Below, one piece after another: positions 48,004 to 56,876 of a stretch of 64,000 nt of DNA. This DNA is from a virus. Within the stretch, counting starts at the first letter, position 1; each line of letters begins with the position of its first letter. Both the position numbers and the translations under genes were made by a program. Below the pieces are notes generated by a model. It was not told where the DNA came from. It saw nothing but the letters and a program-made list of their open reading frames with translations, and ran no database searches. The DNA lies in IMG/VR virus record IMGVR_UViG_3300035698_024657, positions 1 through 64,000 of that record; one strand, written 5' to 3'.

Positions 48004-49105
48004 AGTAGTCCCCTATATGGTGCGTTTGTTGTTTACAGGTTGGGCAAATTTTCATTTTACGTAACAATGTAGTCCATGCAACTTCTGCTGCATCAATGTT
48101 ATGATCAAAATCTATCCTTGATAATTGTGAAATATCCGCATCAATTTGCGTAAGTGTATTTGTACGATTTTGGAGAAATGCAATTTTTTGAATATCACTA
48201 CGTAGATCATCAAAATTAACTGCAATATCTTCACGTGACTCAGGAAAACCATCAATATCTTGAGTATTCTTATCTAAAGTATTCGTAAGAGTTTGAAGTT
48301 TCGCCAAACGCAGTACATTTTCCCTTATTTCTGGAAAATCTACAACAATATCGGGTAACGTGGTCAATTTTTTTACAAGTACTCTACCCGCGTCACAGAT
48401 CAATTCATATCGAGCACGAAGATGAGTTAATGCAGTTAACTTATTCTCCATTTCTGTAAGTTTTTGTAGCGCCATTTGCACAGTTTTACATATTGCGTGA
48501 CCTGGCGTAGTATCTTTGGAAGAGGCTACTTTTTCTTGTGCCTCAACACTTTGTGCGGTAGCTACTCTTAACTCTTGATTTCCTGCGCGTATGTCGCGGT
48601 TCACTGCAACAATACCGCGATCTAACAGATGTAAACCGACAAGTCTACCAATTAATTTAGATCGGGTACCTGCAGACCCTCGAGAAATCATAAAAGGTGG
48701 ATCATGTTGATCTGAAAAATAGAGATCAATTTTATCACCGTTCTCAAGTTCAATGATGGACATTTCTAATACGCGTTGAATTTCTTCTGGAATTTCTCTG
48801 CCAAATCCACCATATTCTGCATCATCAAGAAAATATAAATTTTTTGACTGCGTAATTTGTCGGGTCAATGTATGCGACGTACCATCTTCTGCAATAAATT
48901 CTAAAGATAACGTCATAGTAGAGGCATCTCGATTAATAAAATCTTTGCCTGCCGGTAAATCCCTCACCAGCTTACGGAGTGCCCGCAAAATCGAAGATTT
49001 CCCTACATCAGTCTCCCCTATAATGGTGTTAAGACCATCGGTAAACTTTACCGTAGTGTCCTTATGCGCCTGATAATTTACTAAATGTAATGATATGAAT
49101 TTCAT
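47996..49105 (-). CDS. sbcC: Rad50/SbcC-like ATPase, N-terminal half ending in zinc hook
   Basis: The 369-residue product has the ABC head Walker A IGETDVGKSS and Q-loop region, then a coiled-coil arm. It ends CPTCKQQTHH, the Rad50 zinc-hook CxxC, with only twelve residues after it. Signature and Walker B motifs are missing and lie in the gene at 45215. The gene is thus split at the hook, the natural hinge of Rad50. Confidence 0.8.
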   Translation of the reverse strand: MKFISLHLVNYQAHKDTTVKFTDGLNTIIGETDVGKSSILRALRKLVRDLPAGKDFINRDASTMTLSLEFIAEDGTSHTLTRQITQSKNLYFLDDAEYGGFGREIPEEIQRVLEMSIIELENGDKIDLYFSDQHDPPFMISRGSAGTRSKLIGRLVGLHLLDRGIVAVNRDIRAGNQELRVATAQSVEAQEKVASSKDTTPGHAICKTVQMALQKLTEMENKLTALTHLRARYELICDAGRVLVKKLTTLPDIVVDFPEIRENVLRLAKLQTLTNTLDKNTQDIDGFPESREDIAVNFDDLRSDIQKIAFLQNRTNTLTQIDADISQLSRIDFDHNIDAAEVAWTTLLRKMKICPTCKQQTHHIGDYCE

Positions 49106-49114
49106 AGATTGGAA

Positions 49115-49139
49115 TGGGGGAAGTATTACACTTCCCCCA
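49115..49139 (-). terminator. Hairpin after ssb (attenuator-like)
   Basis: TGGGGGAAGT and ACTTCCCCCA form a 10-bp stem around a five-base loop, between the SSB-like gene and the Rad50 N-half. No clear T run follows in the minus direction, so partial termination is more likely than full. Confidence 0.5.
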
Positions 49140-49164
49140 TTTGAACAGTTACTACTAAAGGACT

Positions 49165-49752
49165 CTAAAAGCCAAAGTCCTCATCAGCATTCAATGCCTG
49201 CGGGTCAACGACGGCAGCCGTGCCCTGGACGGCGGTTGCCGTAGCCGGAGCAGGGGAAGGGGAAGCCACTTGTGCTGCTGCAGGAGCAGCCACCGCAGGC
49301 GCAGCGGTCGCGGGAGCGGCGGCAGGTGCTGTTGCTACAGGGGGAGGAACTGCCTGAGTTTGATCAGGTATGTATGCAGCGAGTGCAGTAACGTTCGAAT
49401 ACGTGGTCGTACGTTCTTGCCCATCAACCATAGACGGTTTGACGTTATTCGTAATTTGAACTTTGACCATTCTACCGATCAAATCGTCCAATTCAAATTC
49501 GTCATTTCCACCTAAAATGACCCCAAAAGCTTGTAACCATGAGAACATCTTACTCTTTGGTGACACTTTCATGCTACTCATTCCAGTAACGGTCGTGCCG
49601 ACGGCAGAAGGATCGTTCGGAGACTCTTTAATCACAAAAGACCATTTGATGTTTGCGCCAAATGTAGCGTGATTAGTCTCTTCAAGACTATCAAGTTGTG
49701 CAAGGTAAAAGCCTTCAGGAATCGGCTTGTTTTCTTGGTGGCGTACTTTCAT
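49165..49752 (-). CDS. ssb: Single-stranded DNA-binding-like protein
   Basis: The 195-residue product has an N-terminal OB-like region (PEGFYLAQLDSLEE, NIKWSFVIKES, MVKVQITNNVKP) and a 55-residue Ala/Pro/Val-rich linker, and ends NADEDFGF. An acidic tail ending in Phe is the protein-docking tail of SSBs. It lies next to RecA and Rad50 genes. The fold is inferred, the tail is plain. Confidence 0.65.
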   Translation of the reverse strand: MKVRHQENKPIPEGFYLAQLDSLEETNHATFGANIKWSFVIKESPNDPSAVGTTVTGMSSMKVSPKSKMFSWLQAFGVILGGNDEFELDDLIGRMVKVQITNNVKPSMVDGQERTTTYSNVTALAAYIPDQTQAVPPPVATAPAAAPATAAPAVAAPAAAQVASPSPAPATATAVQGTAAVVDPQALNADEDFGF

Positions 49753-49844
49753 TTTGAATTCCTCAACATTTTGGGTAAATTATTTTGCATATCCATATGG
49801 CATATGCATGCTTCATTCTGCGGTTTTCTTTTTCTCCTCATTTT

Positions 49845-50486
49845 TCATACTGTATTCTTATGTGGTAATGGTGAATGGGCTGCCGAGAGAGTCACTGAAG
49901 GCCCAGAGGTTCTACCAGTTCCACCGCTATCTAACGCGCGTTGAATTTCTCCGATTTCAATCTGTGTTTGTATCACAGTAATCTGTCGAGAAATATTTTT
50001 ATTGGTACTATCAAGTTTATCGAATTCGTTTTTGACAACCTTAGTAAATGTACGCGCCTGTGAAAGTGAACCATCAATGACAGTCACCGCAGCCTTCAAT
50101 TGGGCTAACAGTGAATTGCATGCACCTTCACGTAATTCTTTATTAGAAAAATCCTTTATCGGAGATGTAGGTAAGCGCCTATCGAATTCTGTCTTATATA
50201 ATGATGTAATCTTCTTAGATAACACATTAAGACCGTCTTCATTAATAATTGCTCTACTGAACACAGTAGCTGTACGTGTCTTAAGCGCATCAACCTGTGC
50301 AATTTGCATATTTAACACACCGATTACATCTGCACTGGGATCTGCAGATAATGTAACAGATTGCGCATTGAGCTCTTTTAAAAAGACATCGTACTGCAAA
50401 ATAGCGTAATTTGTATATTCATCAATAATTTCCTGTGCCCCGTCAATCGAAAGAAGTGCAATTGGAGTTAGATTTACTTCAATCAC
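49845..50486 (-). CDS. Hypothetical helical protein
   Basis: The 213-residue product is helical with coiled segments (QIAQVDALKTRTATVF, SLLAQLKAAVTVIDGSL, IQTQIEIGEIQRAL) and a Ser/Thr/Gly-rich tail. No domain recognised. The tail includes a direct Gly-Gly-Thr-Gly stretch. It lies between SSB and RecA genes, so it may act with them. It overlaps the next gene by eight bases. Confidence 0.5.
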   Translation of the reverse strand: MIEVNLTPIALLSIDGAQEIIDEYTNYAILQYDVFLKELNAQSVTLSADPSADVIGVLNMQIAQVDALKTRTATVFSRAIINEDGLNVLSKKITSLYKTEFDRRLPTSPIKDFSNKELREGACNSLLAQLKAAVTVIDGSLSQARTFTKVVKNEFDKLDSTNKNISRQITVIQTQIEIGEIQRALDSGGTGRTSGPSVTLSAAHSPLPHKNTV

Positions 50487-50790
50487 CGTTATTCTCCAAT
50501 CCCCTATTCACAGTCAATTCTCTGTGCATAATTGATTTACTTAATTCGATATCATTTTGACACGCTAAAGCAACGTCTTCGGCTAATGCACGTAACGTCA
50601 TTTTACCTAAAGAGGCCTTCATTTTTTGATAAGCTGCTTGACCTTCCGCAGTAGTTATATCAAGTGGAGGATCCAGTTCAATTTCAATTGAAGTGCCTCC
50701 GATTGACCAACTCCCGAAACCAAATGCAGAACCAACAGTTTTACCTGTGCCATGCTTGACCATTTTTGTAATCAATACCTTGCCGTTCAT
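50479..50790 (-). CDS. Hypothetical protein
   Basis: The 103-residue product starts with a strand-rich part with Gly (GTGKTVGSAFGFGSWSIGG) that resembles a P-loop only superficially, then beta strands (TSIEIELDPPLD) and a helical end. No real Walker A fold is evident. It lies right after recA. Function unknown. Confidence 0.45.
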   Translation of the reverse strand: MNGKVLITKMVKHGTGKTVGSAFGFGSWSIGGTSIEIELDPPLDITTAEGQAAYQKMKASLGKMTLRALAEDVALACQNDIELSKSIMHRELTVNRGLENNGD

Positions 50791-50810
50791 TAGTATCCTT
50801 TCTGTTACTT

Positions 50811-50841
50811 ATTATACATTATAAATAAGAGATTTGTGCAA
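50811..50841 (-). promoter_or_regulatory. Candidate promoter after recA
   Basis: On the minus strand TTGCAC and TATAAT are separated by 19 bases between recA and the next gene. Spacing is long, so support is weak. An AAGGA ribosome site follows. Confidence 0.25.
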
Positions 50842-50842
50842 A

Positions 50843-51955
50843 TTATTCTGCAGCTTCTCCCTTAAATTTAGGGAACTCTATATCTTCGGTATCCGCGGCA
50901 TCCTCCGAAGAATCTTCTGTACGGGTACCTATATGCTGTTCAAGGAGCAGGGCATATACCCGTGCTTGAAATTCTTCATCAGCCAAAGCTTCTTTAATCG
51001 CAGTAACGGTCGGATATTCAAGAACCTCATCACCTAAAGTGAGAAGATATCCTTTGGGTGACTTCTCATACATTTTCCTATTCTTAAGAATAGACATGAC
51101 GGATTTTACGGTATCCAATCCCTGGGTATAATTAATGAAAAACTCGCCCTCACGCAAAGGGGGTCCAAGTTTGTTCTTTTTGTTCTTCACTTCAATGGAG
51201 TGCCCAATAACATCACCGTGCTCGGTTACTTGCGACTGTGATTTCTTATTTACTCTATATCGTTGAGCCGCATAAAATTTTAGCGCTCTTCCCCCAGGAG
51301 TACTTTCAGGACTACCAAACATTACTCCGGGTTTCTCTCTAATCTGATTGATAAAAATACAACAAGGACCATCTGGGCCCTCTGGATCCAATGCACCTAA
51401 AGTGGCGACAATTTTTTGAATTCCTTTACTTGCTGCTCTGGCGGCTTCGGCCATATAGGCTTTGTCTATCGTGCCCTCAAGTTGTGCCCGAGGAATCATT
51501 GCTGCAAGCGAATCAATAACGATATATGTATACACACCCGAACGAATTGCTTCAATTATTACATCATAATTTTGTTCTGCGGTTAATCCCGCACTCACGA
51601 TATCGAAATAATTAAGATCAATTCCAAGAGTTTCTAACCACTCTACGGGAGTACCTCCCTCGATATCAAAATATAGTGCGGTTGACTTAAACATTTTCTG
51701 TGCATAGGCAACTGCACATAAAGACAATAAAGATTTACCGCTAGACTCGGGGCCATATATTTCAATTACCCTACCACTTGGAAATCCCCCACAACCTGTA
51801 GCGACGTCAAATGTAAAGATGCCTGTAGGAATAGAACGTACTGCGGGTAAGTCCGCTGCAGTATTTACAGTCACTCCTTCTTTCTTATACTTTACTTGAA
51901 ATGCGTCCTTAAATCCTTGACGCCCTTCACTCGGTTTACTCGCTTTTACCATCAT
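50843..51955 (-). CDS. recA: RecA recombinase
   Basis: The 370-residue product has GPESSGKS (Walker A, 68-75), YIVIDSLAAMIP (Walker B) and loop regions with INQIREKPG and GRALKFYAAQR. It promotes strand exchange in recombination and repair. Length is typical. The C-terminal tail is acidic (EDSSEDAADTEDIEF), as in bacterial RecA. It overlaps the upstream gene's stop by four bases. Confidence 0.9.
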   Translation of the reverse strand: MMVKASKPSEGRQGFKDAFQVKYKKEGVTVNTAADLPAVRSIPTGIFTFDVATGCGGFPSGRVIEIYGPESSGKSLLSLCAVAYAQKMFKSTALYFDIEGGTPVEWLETLGIDLNYFDIVSAGLTAEQNYDVIIEAIRSGVYTYIVIDSLAAMIPRAQLEGTIDKAYMAEAARAASKGIQKIVATLGALDPEGPDGPCCIFINQIREKPGVMFGSPESTPGGRALKFYAAQRYRVNKKSQSQVTEHGDVIGHSIEVKNKKNKLGPPLREGEFFINYTQGLDTVKSVMSILKNRKMYEKSPKGYLLTLGDEVLEYPTVTAIKEALADEEFQARVYALLLEQHIGTRTEDSSEDAADTEDIEFPKFKGEAAE

Positions 51956-52479
51956 TTTACCTCAATAATCTGCACAGTTTTATTTGCAGCGTTTTCTTTA
52001 TGTATTACATTATATTTTGACATAACATCAATCTTATCAATAGTATACTTTATTTGTTGATACCTTTTATCAAATTCTTGAGCTGCCTCAGATATTGTCC
52101 GAGGTTCCCTAAAATAGTCAATTAATGCAGGGATCAATTCAGTCGGAGTGAGCGTAGCATGTACGATAAGTTCTTTACATATTTTTCGAGATAGTGCCTC
52201 GTCAAAAGGAATAGTTTCTTTTGAAGTATACGTAGTAAGAAGTTTGAATTCGATACTAGGTGAAGTTTCACGGGTACTATACAGCGGATAATCCTTATCA
52301 AGAATACACGTCGTTCCCCATGGAGTAGCTACGATAATTTTTACCGTATTCTTCATAGTCACCAATACTCGATCATACCCCCATCCCGCGAAATTTCCGA
52401 TGTCGTCAATTATTGCAACCCCGCCCTGAGTAACGTATACTGTACCTACTTGAATATCATCAAAAGCAACTTGAGGCAT
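51952..52479 (-). CDS. Protein with C-terminal winged-helix-like domain
   Basis: The 175-residue product has a beta-rich N-terminal half (VGTVYVTQGGVAIIDDI, VKIIVATPWG) and a C-terminal winged-helix pattern (ISEAAQEFDKRYQQIKYTI, then VIHKENAANKTVQIIEV). The same helix-pair occurs in the proteins at 7065 and 2658. It is just upstream of recA in transcription order, so control of the operon is possible. Confidence 0.5.
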   Translation of the reverse strand: MPQVAFDDIQVGTVYVTQGGVAIIDDIGNFAGWGYDRVLVTMKNTVKIIVATPWGTTCILDKDYPLYSTRETSPSIEFKLLTTYTSKETIPFDEALSRKICKELIVHATLTPTELIPALIDYFREPRTISEAAQEFDKRYQQIKYTIDKIDVMSKYNVIHKENAANKTVQIIEVK

Positions 52480-52484
52480 ATTAA

Positions 52485-52988
52485 TTATACCTTAATTTCA
52501 TCAGATAATGGCGGAAGATCTATGTAGTTATGAATATAAGATACGGGCACCCATACAAATATATCAGATTTACCGTTAATCTCAAGATACTCTTCTTCAA
52601 ATATTGGTAAAGGTTTAAGGATGTCTGTAAATTTAAGGAGTGCCGCACGAGTACACGGAACATTCATCACAACAAGGTACGCCCTATCTGTTTTACTTAT
52701 ATTTGCTGCAGGATGATTATACACTTGATGGAAAAACGTTTCCCATTTTCGCCGGGGAATATGAATACGTGGTTCGGGATACCTTTCTTGCGTAGTCCAA
52801 CAAGAATTGTTAGTCAATTCTAAACCTACAATCTCCCCTGTTTGTAGATTTCTTGCACATACATCAATCTTATCATACGTGCCATTGACCACACATTCTA
52901 ATCCACGTTTTTGACAATATTTGACCATGGCTGCACGGGCAGTACTATCATCAAAAATTGAGTGTGGGTCAGCTGCGCGAATTATCAT
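52485..52988 (-). CDS. Possible PD-(D/E)XK-like nuclease
   Basis: The 167-residue product starts at ATG 52988 (GGAAGA upstream); longer in-frame starts lie inside the neighbouring gene. It has YDKIDVCARN and VGLELTNN, an acidic pair resembling the D...ExT/K core of restriction-type folds, followed by HIPRRKWETFF. Catalysis is not certain. It lies beside recA and the polymerase. Confidence 0.45.
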   Translation of the reverse strand: MIIRAADPHSIFDDSTARAAMVKYCQKRGLECVVNGTYDKIDVCARNLQTGEIVGLELTNNSCWTTQERYPEPRIHIPRRKWETFFHQVYNHPAANISKTDRAYLVVMNVPCTRAALLKFTDILKPLPIFEEEYLEINGKSDIFVWVPVSYIHNYIDLPPLSDEIKV

Positions 52989-53346
52989 CTGTATCTTCCT
53001 TTGAGTCATCTTCAATTTCATCGAGCATACTATACATATCACTAAACTTCGCTAAACGTGTACCCATTTCTACTATACTCGTTTCAAGATTTATTACTGA
53101 CGCATCGATATCCGACGTCTTCATCAAAATTGTTTGAATCAATCGAGTAAGTGACATAAAATTGAAATTAATTATACGTAAAAACTGTAGAACATCATCA
53201 AGGTCTGCAGGAACGGGGTTGTCCCCTACCATCTTGCTATGAATCTCTTGAACCTTTTTCTGCATTTCCCGTGCTTCTTTCATTCCTTCACCATCCATGG
53301 AGTCATCATCCCCGAACGGGAAATTGTTGTCAGGATCCCGTGCCAT
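52969..53346 (-). CDS. Acidic helical protein
   Basis: The 125-residue product has a very acidic N-terminus (DPDNNFPFGDDDSMDGEG), amphipathic helices (LDDVLQFLRIINFNFMSLTRL and on) and an acidic tail (DEIEDDSKEDTDD). Such acidity is common in DNA-mimic or adaptor proteins, but no family is recognised. Confidence 0.5.
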   Translation of the reverse strand: MARDPDNNFPFGDDDSMDGEGMKEAREMQKKVQEIHSKMVGDNPVPADLDDVLQFLRIINFNFMSLTRLIQTILMKTSDIDASVINLETSIVEMGTRLAKFSDMYSMLDEIEDDSKEDTDDNSRS

Positions 53347-53506
53347 TTTTTAACTCCTTCAGTTCTGCCTTGAGTAACCCATTATTTTGTTGCATACGTG
53401 CAGCATAAATTTTCCAACAAATTAAACAATCCTGCTTAGGTGGCGAACTTGCTTTATATCTTTTATGATCTTTGCATATCACAGTTATAATAGTCCGATT
53501 CTTCAT
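53330..53506 (-). CDS. Small Cys-pair protein
   Basis: This 58-codon ORF fills the gap between the polymerase and the next gene. Cys11, CLIC (27-30) and several His and Lys suggest a metal site: HKRYKASSPPKQDCLICW. It ends with an amphipathic helix. Its end overlaps the next gene by 17 bases. The spacing of Cys and the CW turn look conserved in type. Function unknown. Confidence 0.5.
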   Translation of the reverse strand: MKNRTIITVICKDHKRYKASSPPKQDCLICWKIYAARMQQNNGLLKAELKELKNGTGS

Positions 53507-53511
53507 ATAAT

Positions 53512-56316
53512 TTACGCGGCCTCATCTGCATAGAACTGCGCAAGTCCCGCGGCAATATCATCAGCGGAGATTTCGGTAAGGTCGCCCCAATTACGCCCAA
53601 TTTCAATCTCGGAGGCCATAGGTACTTTCATGTTTTCAACATTTTCAGTCATCTTCTGGTGACACATAGTCAATACTGCTTCCGCACATGCGGGCGCGAG
53701 TTCAAGAATAATAGAATCATGTACGGTCAAAATAAGGTGAGCTTCCCACTCGGGATGTTTACGCAATTCATCATATATCTTAATCAGCGCCACTCCGGTA
53801 AGGTCCGCAGCCCCTCCCTGAATAGGTGCATTCACTGATTGACGTAATGCCTCGGCCCATTTTTGTTTATCTGCAAATTTCATTTGCGCGTACGGGAGTC
53901 GTCGAACTCTACCAAAATATCCCGGAGAATGTCCAACAGATTCCGCATACTTTTTAGTAGTGGCTAACCATCTACGGGCAACAGGATACTTAGCAAAAAA
54001 CTGTTTAATAATCGATTCAGCCTCTTCTGTAGTGATTTTTACTTGTTTCGCTACAGATGCCGCACCCCTACCATACATCAATCCGAATACTACGAATTTT
54101 GCAGCAGACCTCTGGTCCTTTGTAACCTCTTTTTCCGGAATACCCCAAAATTGTGCAGCCGTTGCCCTATGGATATCTAAACCACTTTTAATGTCATTAA
54201 TCATATCCAGATCATTAGACAATTCTGCCCACATGCGGAATTCCGCCTGGGCATAATCCATTTGAGCAATAATCCAACCAGGATAAGTAGGAATAAAGGC
54301 CTTTTTAATGTCTTTGTTCGCTCTGGGAATATTCTGTAAATTTGGATCAGAACTACTAAGACGTCCAGTCACCGTAACATGTTGATTAAAATTCGTATGG
54401 ACCCGATCACCTTGCTTTGCCCTTTTTATCTGGCCTTTTACATATGTCTTATGTAACTTACTTAATGTGCGGTTCTCTGAAAGTGCCGCGACACATATAT
54501 GGCTATCCGTTAATGCCTCAAGTACTTCTTTATCGGTAGATAACCCAGCTTTGCCAGTTTTTTCAGGGAAGGGATGAACGAGACCAATCACATCAAACAA
54601 TAAAAGTCGAAGGTGATCATGAGAATTTACATTAAAGGGTATAGGCTTACCATAATGGACACCATAAGCCTTCTTAGTGAATTTCGGTTTCTTCTGAGTA
54701 AGCCCAGCTTTAAAATCTATAGTAGTCTTGAGAGTTTCCCAACGCTCTTCTGCCTTCTTTTGACTTTTCTTGAGTAACTTTTCACACGTTGTTGTAATCT
54801 CAGGCATACAAAGTAATGACTGCACAAGTGCTTCTAATTTTAGGGAATACCCTACATCTAATTTACGCAAATATGGAATGTTTACCTTTGCTCCACGGTG
54901 CTCCATGGCATCAAGTACTCTACGCTGCCTCATAACTAATTTATGATAATACCTAACCATATCAGTTTCAGGACGATTATTGTGCGAATACGCATATGTT
55001 GCAGCTTCTTTATGTAGGCGTCTCGTAAGTACATGAAATACGCGAAGGGTGGCATCTGCATCCATTGCGGCATACGGCCAAAGAATCTCCGTAGGAATAT
55101 CTGCGTAAGTAATATCCTTCTCGCGCAGTGCAAGATCTTCTAATTCTCCCTCAAGTTCTACAATATCTTGATTGATTTCAATTGATTCAGTATCGTCGGC
55201 CTTCTTGAGTATCTTCTTAAGGCCTTTTATCTTATCTTTACACGTTTTTTGATCTGCCTGCAATAATTTACGGCGATCAATCTTTAACTGCGTCTTACAT
55301 GCATCAAGGCCTTCATCATAATTACCCATATCCGTATATACGTTTGCCATTGCTTTTAAGCCCTTCAAATCGTTCGCATTTTCATCACATAACGATTGAA
55401 GTAACATAGTATCTTCCATTGGCCCAGCAATTTCAATACCTGCAGTTTTTAGGAATTTCGCGTCAAATGAAATATTTTGCGCGATCCAAGTAACGCTGGG
55501 ATCCCCATAAATATTGCAAAGAGCGGTATGTATCTCTGCAAGTTCCTCTTCCGTCCAAATTGTTGCTTCTTTATATCCCAATAATGGTAGAACTACCGCA
55601 GTATTTTCTTTCCATGAAAAAGAGTAACATAACAGACGATCTTTCACAAAATCAAACCCAGTCGTTTCGGTATCAAATACAATAGTCTTCTGTTCCCGCA
55701 TCTTTACCATTAATTTACGGAATTGATCAATAGTTTGAACGTATGCATACCGTACGGCAGATCTTGTAGGTGTTTCGCCCCGAGTAAGTTGACCAAATGT
55801 CTTAAAATGTTTCAGCGCTCTATCTTTATACGTGATATTCCGCTGTACGTACGACGGATGTACACTTACAAAAACTCGGTAAGAGGCAGAATCAGTTTTA
55901 TAGTTAATTACTTGTCCCGCAAGTTTCATTACTTGCGTTTGTCCGGTAATCGCCTCTAATGCATCACCACCTAAAGTAATGATGAATCTTGGTTTAACCG
56001 CATTAATCTCTTGATCTAAATAAGTACGACAAGCTGCACGCTCCTCTGTAGTACTTGGACGATTACCGGGAGGACGACATTTAGCCAAAGTGGTAATATA
56101 CACATTGGCTCGGGTTAACCCCATTGCATGGATAAATTCATCCAATAACTGGCCTGGTACGGATTTTGGGGCAAATTGTTTCCCTGTGCTATCTTCATGG
56201 TCGCCGGGTTCTCTTCCAATAATCATTACATCGCAAGGCGATGGGCCTTCCCCCCAAAGGCAGCGGGTATTTGCTCCCGGGCCAAGAGTACAAAGAGTAC
56301 AATTTGGATTCCTCAT
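53512..56316 (-). CDS. polA: DNA polymerase I with N-terminal uracil-DNA glycosylase
   Basis: The 934-residue product is a fusion. Residues 1-180 are a family 4-like UDG: C6xxC9, GREPGDHED (34-42), KCRPPGNRP with Cys80, Cys96 and VHPSYVQRN (152-160), the Cys set fitting an iron-sulphur cluster. Residues 185-460 are a 3'-5' exonuclease (FDTETTG with D215, E217; AMDADATLRVF). The polymerase has motif A MDYAQAEFRMWAE, motif B RSAAKFVVFGLMYG and motif C TVHDSIILE. It replicates phage DNA. A UDG-polymerase fusion of this general kind is known from SPO1-like phages, as I recall. Confidence 0.9.
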   Translation of the reverse strand: MRNPNCTLCTLGPGANTRCLWGEGPSPCDVMIIGREPGDHEDSTGKQFAPKSVPGQLLDEFIHAMGLTRANVYITTLAKCRPPGNRPSTTEERAACRTYLDQEINAVKPRFIITLGGDALEAITGQTQVMKLAGQVINYKTDSASYRVFVSVHPSYVQRNITYKDRALKHFKTFGQLTRGETPTRSAVRYAYVQTIDQFRKLMVKMREQKTIVFDTETTGFDFVKDRLLCYSFSWKENTAVVLPLLGYKEATIWTEEELAEIHTALCNIYGDPSVTWIAQNISFDAKFLKTAGIEIAGPMEDTMLLQSLCDENANDLKGLKAMANVYTDMGNYDEGLDACKTQLKIDRRKLLQADQKTCKDKIKGLKKILKKADDTESIEINQDIVELEGELEDLALREKDITYADIPTEILWPYAAMDADATLRVFHVLTRRLHKEAATYAYSHNNRPETDMVRYYHKLVMRQRRVLDAMEHRGAKVNIPYLRKLDVGYSLKLEALVQSLLCMPEITTTCEKLLKKSQKKAEERWETLKTTIDFKAGLTQKKPKFTKKAYGVHYGKPIPFNVNSHDHLRLLLFDVIGLVHPFPEKTGKAGLSTDKEVLEALTDSHICVAALSENRTLSKLHKTYVKGQIKRAKQGDRVHTNFNQHVTVTGRLSSSDPNLQNIPRANKDIKKAFIPTYPGWIIAQMDYAQAEFRMWAELSNDLDMINDIKSGLDIHRATAAQFWGIPEKEVTKDQRSAAKFVVFGLMYGRGAASVAKQVKITTEEAESIIKQFFAKYPVARRWLATTKKYAESVGHSPGYFGRVRRLPYAQMKFADKQKWAEALRQSVNAPIQGGAADLTGVALIKIYDELRKHPEWEAHLILTVHDSIILELAPACAEAVLTMCHQKMTENVENMKVPMASEIEIGRNWGDLTEISADDIAAGLAQFYADEAA

Positions 56317-56320
56317 TTAT

Positions 56321-56614
56321 TTAGTCTACCCCATTTTTAAGGTCTTCTCGTTGCTTCGCATCATGAATTTTTTCCATTTGCGCCGCGTCATCGTCTGCGC
56401 TTTGGTTTACTTTTGCAGTATAGTCAGGAAAACCACGTAATCGTTTATTCATATGTCGTCCTGTAAACTGGAAACCTGTACCACCGAAAGCGGTGTTTTT
56501 ACATGTTTCCTTACATGTAGGACACTGTGCGGTATGTTCTGCACTATCTGTGGACAGAGATTGTCTCTCTGTCCACATAAGGCCACATTTACATTGAAAT
56601 TTATATGTCGGCAC
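56321..56614 (-). CDS. FmdB-like zinc ribbon protein
   Basis: Starting at GTG 56614 gives VPTYKFQCKCG, the FmdB pattern (MPTYEYxC), with CPTC as the second zinc knuckle. The C-terminal 50 residues are a charged helix (NQSADDDAAQMEKIHDAKQ). The family is regulator-like, function unknown. The polymerase follows with a 4-base gap. Confidence 0.6.
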   Translation of the reverse strand: MPTYKFQCKCGLMWTERQSLSTDSAEHTAQCPTCKETCKNTAFGGTGFQFTGRHMNKRLRGFPDYTAKVNQSADDDAAQMEKIHDAKQREDLKNGVD

Positions 56615-56876
56615 GCAAAACACCCTGAGTTTTATAGATTTTGTACATATCCTTAATCATCTTACAAAAACTGGCTGCCTGGTCCATAGGAACATACTGA
56701 GTATCTGATGTAACATCATCCTCAATACATCCTCGAAAAACCAAGAAAGATAAGAAACCATCACTAAGGCCGAACAAATCTATCTTAATGTTATTTGAAA
56801 ATTTACTCGGAATCAACGACATTTCAAGTTCCGGTAAAAGTCCATCCTTTTCTACATCAGCGGCCCGTACTGCCAT
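56601..56876 (-). CDS. Hypothetical protein
   Basis: The 91-residue product is alpha/beta: beta strands (NNIKIDLFGLSDGFLSFLVF) and a helix (QAASFCKMIKDMYKIYKTQ). No family recognised. It overlaps dUTPase upstream and the FmdB-like gene downstream. Confidence 0.5.
   Translation of the reverse strand: MAVRAADVEKDGLLPELEMSLIPSKFSNNIKIDLFGLSDGFLSFLVFRGCIEDDVTSDTQYVPMDQAASFCKMIKDMYKIYKTQGVLRADI

Noticed and set aside
49753-49844. Short ORFs of 11 and 17 codons between the SSB-like gene and its neighbour
   Set aside because: Too short and without supporting composition; the region probably only carries the ssb ribosome site.
50479-50790. GTGKTVG resembling a Walker A P-loop
   Set aside because: It lacks the preceding strand and following helix of a P-loop and the full GxxxxGK[ST] spacing.
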